Source of the DNA: Tillus elongatus
Lineage: Eukaryota; Arthropoda; Insecta; Coleoptera; Cleridae
DNA length: 64,000 nucleotides
Assembly (NCBI GenBank): GCA_964006375.1
Contig: OZ023266.1
Coordinates: forward strand, 14,210,565 to 14,274,564
Direction of reading: 5' to 3'
Each line of letters begins with the position of its first letter. Position 1 is the first letter of the stretch. The position numbers and the translations under genes are program-made. The notes beneath the pieces are model-generated. The model did no database searches. It was not told the origin of the DNA and worked only from the letters and a program-made list of their open reading frames with translations. Positions 56,561 through 64,000 of this stretch are shown here, piece by piece.

Positions 56561-57302
56561 ATAACATATAAGGTAAAAGTCAATTTTTTCGGTGGATAAT
56601 TAAAATTGAATATTTTTTAAATACAGGTTATAAGAGAAATCTCAAAAAACAAAAATATAAATGAACAGCTTTTGTGCCTCGGAAAGCAAAGTATGCGATA
56701 CTATTATGATATTTTACAGGAATAGCTGCGTCTGCAGACGACAGCAGATGTAAGAGCTGGGGACATCGCAATGTCTCTTCCTGCGGCGGCAGTTTGTGAT
56801 CCTGCAAGTTGACTGGTGCGTCCCGCGATTGTTAATAGCCCAATATTAATCTAACCTAATCATGGTTCATCTGGAGGCCCGAGACCGGCCAAACGTGTCT
56901 CTTTATCCGCCGACACCTATTTATAAAACGTCGCGCGACCTACCGACTTATTTCCCTGTCAATTAGCTAGCTCGCCTTTTGTACCCAACCAAACTCAGCC
57001 CAATTAACTAATTAATGATCAGACCAACTAACTCTTCCTCTGTTGTTCTCGTTGCTGTTTCTTGGCATGATCCACGAGAGTAATAGCTCTTAAAATTTGT
57101 AGTTGTTTCTTTGTGAACTAGCGCGTTTTGTAAACGAAGTAATAGATACTTTGACCTGAAGAATTGTTTCTTTTTCTGTTCATTCTCCTTGGATTGAAAA
57201 TAAGTATTTCAGGCAGCAGGCACATCTTTCTCTCTCGCAGGGACTCTCGTTAGTAATTTTACTTAAACATGATTTATCCAAAACCAAGACTTTCTTTTAA
57301 GC
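56561..57302. other. no recognisable gene or repeat
   Basis: Apparently unique, with a G+C-balanced part at 56720-56960. No long open frame. Confidence 0.45.
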
Positions 57303-57480
57303 ACACTTGTGGAACCCAAATCACCACAACACAGCTAAAAACACCTGACTATCGTTTCACTAACCAAGTTAGCGTCATCAGAGGATGAATAATTTTAAAT
57401 ATCTTCACGATTTTGGTGATTTGTGTTCTCCAAGTGTGCTTATCCGTGCTCATCACAGGTTCAATTCTTCACTTAGTGAA
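57303..57480. mobile_element. Penelope-like terminal-type repeat, foldback form
   Basis: CACTTGTGGAACCCAAATCA then CCACAACACAG, TATCGTTTCACTAACC, GTTAGCGTCATCAGAGGATG, TTTTGGTGATTTGTGTTCTC and CAAGTGTGCTTATCCGTGCT then CATCACAGGTTC. The outer parts are inverted copies, as at 23314-23480. No coding sequence. Confidence 0.65.
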
Positions 57481-57538
57481 GACTTTCTTTGGTTTCTGAT
57501 TTTTTTGTACAACTTAATAGTGAAACTAAACTACTTAA

Positions 57539-58315
57539 CCCTTAACTGGTAAGTAGCGGATCAAATCGCCGCTGAGACGAAATATTACTGCCCATACTTC
57601 TTACTTTGTCCGCCAGAGGTCAGGGCCTTTTAGTACCTTCCTGATTTATCATAAACTATATTTCAGTGGCGGTTGCCATTTTCAGTGCGTGCGTGTTAGA
57701 TCTTCATGTAGCACCTCGGTCATTTTGACCCACACCAAAGCAGTTGCGTCATAAAAGTGCATATCAGTATATTTCCACTTGGTCATAATTTTTACGTGTA
57801 AACGTTTATTTAGAGCGGTGTAGTTTGACCAAATGTGAAAAACAGCAATGGCTAGTGGATCCACATTAAATATGGACAAAATCAAACTGAATTACCCTCG
57901 TTTGGATGAAGTAGTGACAGAGATGCTTAGGGACTTAGACAGAGCCGATGTTCCCTCGGAAAGTGAAGCATCAGAAGGAGATTATGAAGAGAGTGGGCAT
58001 AACGGCACGAGTGAAATGTCTGATACGAAAGAACAAGAGTTACTTTTGGAAGAACCGGATGATGATACAATGAATACTGATGAAGAAAGAGATGCAACGG
58101 TAAGCAAAAAATATTTTATGGGAAGGGAAATAAATTTAAGTAGTCCAAAACTGCTCCCACTAGGTGTGTTCGAACACCAGTTCACAATCTTGTTAAAAAA
58201 AATTCCAGGCTGTATTGGGAAAGCACGTTTGTTACCAGAAAATCCTGATGAAAAATCCTTTTGGAACTGCAGCTTTCCAGAGGAAATGCACAGTGAACTA
58301 CTCAAGTCCGACTAA
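57539..58315 (+). mobile_element. piggyBac-like element, 5' end and start of transposase
   Basis: A TTAA at 57535-57538 is followed by CCCTTAACTGGTAAGTAGCG, a plausible piggyBac-type terminus. Downstream, GGTCATTTTGACCCACACC (57717-57735) is the kind of short palindromic subterminal motif often seen in insect piggyBac elements. A transposase-like frame starts at 57848. No matching 3' terminus with TTAA was found before 58445, so the element is cut after the frame's stop. Confidence 0.55.
57848..58315 (+). pseudogene. piggyBac-like transposase, N-terminal acidic region
   Basis: A 155-codon frame starts at 57848; a second methionine lies at residue 9. It has the acidic, serine/glutamate-rich N-terminus characteristic of piggyBac transposases: DVPSESEASEGDYEESG, LLEEPDDDTMNTDEERDA, then KKYFMGREINLSSPKLLPLG, which may correspond to the tyrosine/glycine-lysine stretch preceding the DDD core. 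The catalytic aspartates and the C-terminal zinc-binding domain are absent because the frame ends at 58315 where another repeat begins. The assignment rests on composition, the TTAA terminus and the palindrome, not on catalytic motifs. An unrelated acidic host protein fragment remains possible. Confidence 0.5.
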
Positions 58316-58332
58316 ATGTTTTTTTAAGCATT

Positions 58333-58442
58333 TTCGGCTCAGATTTCCTTCCTGCCCAGCAACCCTATTCATTCTTGATCTCTTAAGTTTCTTAGGGGTT
58401 GTTTGCACCAAATTTGCCTTGTGGATTGTGCATCCAGGGGGG
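58333..58442 (-). repeat. solo arm of the 25.7-26.0 kb foldback element
   Basis: CAGATTTCCTTCCTGCCC, CTATTCATTCTTGATCTCTT, AAGTTTCTTAGGGGTTG and GTGCATCCAGGGGGGTCC match 25881-25988 in the same orientation. It follows the broken piggyBac-like frame. Confidence 0.6.
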
Positions 58443-59004
58443 TCCTCAGCATGATTCTGAAAAAAACATATAAAAATTTCCTTGCAGTAAACTGTAAATT
58501 TAACGAAATTACATTCCACATTGTCGCCTATAATGGCTTTTTCAGATAATATCGAATACAGCACTAAAGTAAATAAATGCACTTGCTGTTTCACTCCTTT
58601 TTATTTTTATATTACATATATAAGCACAAGATAAGTAAGTATAATAAAGGGGGGCCCTTAATTAACATTAGGGCTACACAAACTTAAAAGTAGAGAAGAC
58701 ATTTAGATCGTGTCTGTGTGCACAGCAAAATTAGTAAAATAAATTTATAAAATCTAATAAAAAACCACAGTCTTACGATATTATTTTAAATGAACCAATA
58801 GGAATACGTTTCGCGGCTATTTGGCAATTCGCGAGTGTATGAATCTAGCTCTTGTCGAAGACTACACTGAAATTTGGTCGACGCCGAAAGGAAGCACGTT
58901 TTAAATTAAGCTCGATAGGCTTGGACGCTTAACAAACGTAGGTATGTCTAATTTTAGGCGGACTGTACTTGTTTGAAACGTACAATATGAGAAATACAGA
59001 AATA
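58443..59004. other. no recognisable gene or repeat
   Basis: A+T-rich sequence. GGGCCCTTAATTAACATTAG at 58653 contains a TTAA but no inverted match to the piggyBac-like end was seen. Confidence 0.4.
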
Positions 59005-59350
59005 TGCTTTAAATTGCTATTTACTAAAGTCACTAAAAAAACTAACCTGCGAAATCATCGATAATAAAAAAAATGATGGATCTAGTAACTTATCTATCAG
59101 TATCGTTCTCATTTTGTGAGCAGGTTTTGAGACTTGCAAAGAACACTGTCGCATGCTAAAATTTAGCGCTTTTGAAAGCAAACATTGTCCCAGTATTATA
59201 AAAGAAATGGGCCAGGTCTGACGATTTACAAAATTGTTAGTTGATTGTACACATGTCTCCATCTATAATATTTTGTGTTAACTAGAGCAGTTGTGACAAC
59301 ATACTACCTGGTTCCGCACCGAGATGGCATCCCTGTCATAAATTTCATCT
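59005..59350. repeat. dispersed repeat, pair with 4880-5245
   Basis: GAAATGGGCCAGGTCTGACG, AAATTGTTAGTTGATTGTAC, GTTGTGACAACATACTACCT and GGTTCCGCACCGAGATGGCA align with the 5.1-kb copy in the same orientation. Noncoding. Confidence 0.65.
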
Positions 59351-59639
59351 TGCAATAATACTTGTAACTTCCATTGTTTATATTTTTATCCACCATCTAT
59401 TTAAATAGCATAGCAGTACAGGTAACATCATCTGTCTTTGTCCAACATTGTAGATATTGCATTACAGAATTTGAAGTGATGTCGAGGATTATTTTAATTT
59501 TAATATCGAATAACTTTATATTTCTTTGATCAAAAGACTTGAAAACTGGTACCCAACCACGTCTGTCTATATTTTTTAAGTTGTAAATTTTCGTTTCAGT
59601 GACTTAAAGAATTTAAGGGATATTGCGTTTTAAAAAATA
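59351..59639. other. no recognisable gene or repeat
   Basis: A+T-rich. The right side may be decayed TA-core body. Confidence 0.35.
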
Positions 59640-60025
<386 letters not shown>

Positions 60026-60828
60026 ATAAAAAAACGTGTTTTCTTTTAGAATTTTAATTATCCAACAATACAAGAAAAATCAGTCGGTCCGGTATAATTT
60101 AAACTCGAATGACTGTTCCAAATCTTCGACGGTATATTCTCTATCTTTTATCCTTCTTGTGTAATAAAGAGGTTGGTGGACATAACAATAATATCAAGTA
60201 TCAAGTGTATATATGTGTGTGTGTTTGTGTGTGGATGTAGGTAGAAGTTAGTATACATCAGAGAGAGCGGGGCCCTTAGCCATATAGAGAGGGTCGGTGC
60301 TGGACCATTTGTGACGTAATTGCGTCATTCGGATGCTGATACCACCAATATACCCAGTATTGGTATGGTCCAAATGGGCCGCAATAGTTGAGTGCTTTAC
60401 CCGGCTGTTTCACCTCACTATGTATATATGTATATGTATATCCGTATATATGTGTGTATGTAGCTTCGCTAGCCAACCCCGCAGCCGTCTATTTGTATAG
60501 GATTACCGCTTTGTTTATTTTTCCCGTATTCTTTTGCACTTTGCATACCGCATATAGTGCTGCATAGAACCATCTCACTTAACATTTCTTAAAATTGTCC
60601 TGATGATTTCGACCGTGTTTCGGTTTCTTTCGTAGTTGACGAGTGAATATGGATAATGTCTACAGGAAATTCAACTGCAGGTGTATTTATCTTCCATAGG
60701 CCGAGATGTTTTCTATTTTGTTTTTATTTTATCACTTTTACATATACAGGCTGTTCTGTTATTAATGGTACGTCCTGCGATTACTTTGCATGCTTGGTGT
60801 TAAAGTAGGCATAATAAACAAAAAACTA
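60026..60828. other. no recognisable gene; GT/TATG-rich patches
   Basis: Low-complexity TATATGTGTGTGTGTTTGTG at 60210 and TATATGTATATGTATATCCG at 60423. The remainder is unassigned. Confidence 0.45.
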
Positions 60829-61291
60829 ACGGGACTCAGCAAGTGTGTTATGGTAGTGACTTTTATTAAATGCTTCAAATTTCAATAATTCAATTTTCTA
60901 TAAACTTAGAAAGTTTAAATTTGGTGTGTAGTAAGGTCTTTCCTAAGGCAAGATATCTACCAAACTTCATTAAAAGAATTTTGTAATTTTCGGAGAAAAC
61001 TTTCTTTCGAAAGAAAATTAAAAATTTGAATAACTCACTTTTATATAAACTTAGAAAGTTGAATTTTGGTACGTAGAAAGGTCTCTCCTAAGGCAATATA
61101 TACGTTAAATTTCATTAGAACAGCCTTGTAATTTTCGGAGAAAAATTTTTCTTTCAAAGAAAACTCAAAATTTTCCCGGAAAACCCCGTCCAATTTTCCT
61201 GACTAACGAACTTATCCAAGCCAATAATAAAAGAAAGGCACTTGCCGAGTTTCATCGAAATCCGTTAATAATTTTTTGAGTTATCAGACGG

Positions 61292-61367
<76 letters not shown>

Positions 61368-61506
61368 ACATAAAAATTCGAACTGACCCCGGATATGGGT
61401 TCTAGGGGTTCTAATTCCTAATTCGCGCTCATTTAAAAAAATTTTTGCAAAGTGTCACCATCGATACCTCTATCAGTGAATTTTTTTAAATAAAAATTCA
61501 CTAAAA
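60829..61506 (+). mobile_element. TA-core element, complete copy with duplicated body
   Basis: It starts AACGGGACTCAGCAAGTGTG then TTATGGTAGTGACTTTTATT. The body carries the same internal duplication as the 52.55-kb copy (CTTTCCTAAGGCAAGATATC and CTCTCCTAAGGCAATATATA). The core (TA)n is at 61286-61364. It ends CGAACTGACCCCGGATATGG, TCACCATCGATACCTCTATC and the hairpin CAGTGAATTTTTTTAAAT then AAAAATTCACTAAAA at 61474-61506. The next copy begins directly. Confidence 0.87.
61286..61364. repeat. (TA)n core tract
   Basis: About 79 bp of alternating TA in the 60.83-kb copy. Confidence 0.98.
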
Positions 61507-61614
61507 TTTCGGTACGCAGCAACTGCGTTATGGTAGAGATTTTTTTTAAATATTTTAATAGCATATTTCATCAAAATAACTTTATTGTTTGAAAATATAT
61601 AAACATTTTTTAAA
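61507..61614 (+). mobile_element. TA-core element, 5' fragment in tandem
   Basis: TTTCGGTACGCAGCAACTGC then GTTATGGTAGAGATTTTTTT follows the preceding hairpin head-to-tail. About 100 bp later it is replaced by another start motif. Confidence 0.72.
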
Positions 61615-62206
61615 AATCTGGATGGAGCAAGTATGTTATGGAAGTGAATTTCCATTAAAATGTTTTTAATATCAAATTCGAGCAGGCATCAATCTGATTA
61701 CCGGTATAGCCTATGTAGTAAAAACAATGTACTATATTTTATCAAAATTACTTATGGTTTGAAAATATACAACATTTTTCCGAAAATAAACTCAAATGTT
61801 GGTTTCTTAACCAACAAAGCTTAATAGCAAATTGAGTTATTGGGGGTATTTGTTTCACGTTCTTTGCCTAAACATTGCCAATTTTGACGTTTAAAATTGC
61901 GAGTTTGACGTTTTGAGGAAAACTCCAAAATACGTTGCTTTAACTGCCCATAACTTCTTTGCCTTTAAAGCTAGAGAGCTAAGTTTTGGTATACAGTTCA
62001 CTCTTTATAATACAAACACGCGTACCAAATTGCCCTTACTTTGTTATTTACGGAGATATGAATTTTTTTAGAAAGAAAACACAAAATTTTAGAGTTAAAC
62101 CTGGTCCGATTTTCCTGGATAACGAACTTATCCAAGCCACTTGCAAAAGGAAGGTACTCACCAAATTTGAACAAGATCGGTCCATATTTTTTTTTGAGTT
62201 ATCGGT

Positions 62207-62301
<95 letters not shown>

Positions 62302-62345
62302 AGATCTCCTCATTAGTGAATTAAAAAAAATCGCAAAAAACATCA
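61615..62345 (+). mobile_element. TA-core element, long form
   Basis: It starts ATCTGGATGGAGCAAGTATG then TTATGGAAGTGAATTTCCAT. It is collinear with the 24.1-25.1 kb copy (GATTACCGGTATAGCCTATG, GTTGGTTTCTTAACCAACAA, CCAATTTTGACGTTT, ACACGCGTACCAAATTGCCC) but lacks the middle block equivalent to 24300-24640. The core (TA)n is at 62211-62298, followed only by ACAGATCTCCTCATTAGTGA. Confidence 0.83.
62211..62298. repeat. (TA)n core tract
   Basis: About 88 bp of alternating TA in the 61.6-kb copy. Confidence 0.98.
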
Positions 62346-62448
62346 CCGATAATGATGCATGATAACATTTTGAGATTTACAACACAGGGCCATTTTGGTG
62401 CGTAGCTGGGACACAATACTATCTCGGCGAACCTAATAAACAAAAATT

Positions 62449-62640
62449 TCGGGACGCAGCAAGCGCGTTATAGTAGGGAATTTTCGTAAGAATTGTACAC
62501 TATTAGTATACGGCATATTAGTAAAGTTAATAGTTTAAACTTACACAGACCTTGAAGATCGATTTTAGAGGTCCTAGTACTTGCACATTTGAAGAATTAT
62601 TTTGAAAGCGTTACCATCGATATCTCTCTATTATCACAAA
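62449..62640 (+). mobile_element. TA-core element, short copy lacking (TA)n
   Basis: It starts TTCGGGACGCAGCAAGCGCG then TTATAGTAGGGAATTTTCGT and passes quickly to the post-core part CTTGAAGATCGATTTTAGAG then GTCCTAGTACTTGCACATTT and ACCATCGATATCTCTCTATT. A deletion has removed the body and core. Confidence 0.72.
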
Positions 62641-62909
62641 AATCTCGCGTTCTAACTCCTTTTGAGAAAAATGCCCAAAACTTAATTTTATATGAAGCTA
62701 AAGAACTATATTTTGCTATATCTGTAGATAGTGTAAGTCTCTTTAAAAGAAACTTTTATTACAAATTTCATTGAAGTTATACAGAAGAATTCCAGGAGGA
62801 AACTTAATTCATAATTAGAAAAGTAAAGTATCTGCCAAATTATAAACGTAGCAATTATTTTTCTTTATTAATCGCCAGTATCAATCAAACCGGTTTTTTC
62901 CAATATCAA
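62641..62909. other. no recognisable gene or repeat
   Basis: A+T-rich sequence between a TA-core copy and the 369-bp tandem duplication. Confidence 0.4.
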
Positions 62910-63058
62910 CAATAACAAAATTATAATTTCAGACTCAAAGGTGACAAACTTATTTCAGCGTTTTAAACAAAAATGAGATCTTGTTCAAAAAGTATCAAAT
63001 CTATGCACTATTATTCTTCCAAATGTCACAATAAAACATTAAAAAAAATACATTCATC

Positions 63059-63131
63059 GAGCTGAATTCGATCGCGTAACTTTCTGCTTAGGAGGCAAGC
63101 GCGATGTCCCCTGCGCCATCTAGACACACTA
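63059..63131 (-). pseudogene. tRNA-Arg(CCT)-like sequence, unit 1
   Basis: On the minus strand: GTCTAGATGGCGCAGGGGAC (A-box-like), an anticodon arm with loop CTCCTAA (anticodon CCT, plus strand AGG at 63090-63092), and a B-box-like GATCGAATTC. The acceptor ends do not pair well, so it is more likely a tRNA-derived repeat head or tRNA pseudogene than a functional gene. Confidence 0.55.
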
Positions 63132-63427
63132 ATGTTTAATTTGCGTGATACTTTAGATTGGCTTCATGCCCGGGATCTTATATTCAAAGTATACGTAACA
63201 ATTATGAATTACAGAATTGGTAGAATTACTGTTGAAACACATCTCACGACTGTTTCTGTCTTATATGACGTCTTATGCAATAACAAAATTATAATTTTAG
63301 ACACATAGGTGACAAACTTATTTAGGCGTTTTAAACACAAATGAGATCTTGTTCAAAACGTATGAAATCTGTGCACTATTTTTTCTCCAAATGTCAAAAT
63401 AAAACATTTAAAAAAACATAGATTCAT

Positions 63428-63501
63428 CGAGGTGGATTCGATTGTGTAACCTTTTGCTTAGGAGGCAAGGGCGATGCCCCCTGCGCCATCTAGGCACACG
63501 T
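63428..63501 (-). pseudogene. tRNA-Arg(CCT)-like sequence, unit 2
   Basis: On the minus strand: GCCTAGATGGCGCAGGGGGC, CTTGCCTCCTAAGCAAAAGG (anticodon CCT in loop CTCCTAA, with a well-paired CTTGC/GCAAA-type stem) and AATCGAATCCACCTCGATG. It is closer to a tRNA than unit 1, but the 5' and 3' acceptor strands still do not pair. Confidence 0.55.
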
Positions 63502-63653
63502 CAACTAACGTTTTATTTGCGTCGTACTTTAGATCGACTTCATGCCCGGGATCTTATATTCAAAGTATACGTAACAATTATTAATTACATAATTGGTAGA
63601 ATTACCATTGAAATACATCCCACGACTGTTTCGGTCTTATATGGCGTCTTATG

Positions 63654-64000
63654 TTTAAGTTTAAAGATAAAAGAAACTATTTTAGAATCATTTTTATAGA
63701 GACTTGGCTTCATTTTCTTCAAATTTCTGCTATATTATGCGACAACATAATATATCTATGCTGCGCTAAAACTGTATTTGGGGCCGTTAATAAAGCTACA
63801 AAGTGTATCTTAATAGTTGATTGAATCCGCAGTTAAAGACAAAATTTTAATATTCTGTGGCCTGTCATATTCCATAATTGTGGCCGAGATTTCACGATTG
63901 TTGGTTCGGGTATTATGTTTTATGCCTGGTATATATTTAGTTTGGTTATCGTTGGTGTATGGTTTATACCTTTTGAGTAAATCAATTTAAGCGTGGAAGT
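63654..64000. other. no recognisable gene or repeat
   Basis: A+T-rich sequence to the window end. Nothing recognised. Confidence 0.4.

Larger units (their letters stand above)
62910..63653. repeat. tandem duplication, two units with 369-bp offset
   Basis: Unit 1 begins AATAACAAAATTATAATTTC at 62911 and unit 2 AATAACAAAATTATAATTTT at 63280. Both run through GGTGACAAACTTATTT, AATGAGATCTTGTTCAAAA, a tRNA-like segment, GCCCGGGATCTTATATTCAA, AGTATACGTAACAATTAT and the end ATATGACGTCTTATG / ATATGGCGTCTTATG. Divergence is modest with a few indels. Confidence 0.92.

Noticed and set aside
58298..58594. Minus-strand 98-codon frame downstream of the piggyBac-like fragment
   Set aside because: Most of it translates the foldback-arm repeat shared with 25.9 kb, whose reading frame is not conserved between copies.

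Overview
This window is repeat-rich, AT-rich DNA from an animal genome. The mix of Jockey, CR1-like and R1-like non-LTR retrotransposons, Penelope-like GIY-YIG remnants, a piggyBac-like N-terminus, several IS630/Tc1/mariner elements and tRNA-headed SINEs points to an arthropod, most likely an insect. I cannot name the species. I found no convincing host protein-coding gene and no functional RNA gene. Nearly every readable protein segment belongs to a transposable element, and almost all of them are broken.

The commonest component is a dispersed family I call the 'TA-core element'. A full copy starts with a motif close to ACGCAGCAAGTGCGTTATGG followed by TAGTGAATTTTCAT. It continues with several hundred bp of A+T-rich sequence ending near TTTTGAGTTATCGGT, then a long (TA)n tract, then GATATGGGTTCTAGGGG, and closes with a short hairpin made of TAGTGAATTTT and its complement. 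More than twenty full or partial copies lie on both strands. Some are in head-to-tail tandem (14970-16022 and 60829-61614), and two form a large inverted pair (21687-25130). Shorter versions carry the start motif inverted at both ends (22412-22697, 24066-24352, 40172-40485, 12516-13872). The layout resembles Helentron-associated (HINE/DINE-1-like) non-autonomous elements, but that class is an inference.

Layout: 0.2-7.7 kb holds a TA-core remnant, a mariner-type element (615-1509), a CR1-group RT remnant (minus, 2.98-4.44 kb), and a SINE split by an R1-like RNase H fragment with a 9-bp target duplication. 8.4-20 kb holds a Penelope-like endonuclease, a composite TIR/transposase element, tandem TA-core copies, an 817-bp TIR element and two SINEs. 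20.4-29 kb holds a diverged tandem duplication, the large inverted TA-core pair, a second Penelope-like remnant, a foldback element, a CR1-like 3' end and an inverted mariner remnant. 30.8-35.4 kb holds Jockey, another RT and R1-like RNase H fragments. 36.2-47.1 kb holds three copies of one CR1-like retrotransposon, the first almost intact with a single in-frame stop in ORF2. 47.1-48.4 kb is a seven-unit satellite array with a 176-bp period. 49.1-64 kb holds a full-length decayed mariner inside a TA-core copy, many TA-core copies, a fifth CR1-like copy lodged in one of them, a piggyBac-like fragment, and a 369-bp tandem duplication carrying tRNA-Arg-like sequence.

There is no operon or pathway logic here. 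The relations are those of nested insertion: retrotransposons and DNA transposons interrupt TA-core elements and SINEs, which gives a relative order of events. The unannotated stretches listed below are low-complexity or apparently unique A+T-rich DNA in which I see nothing recognisable.
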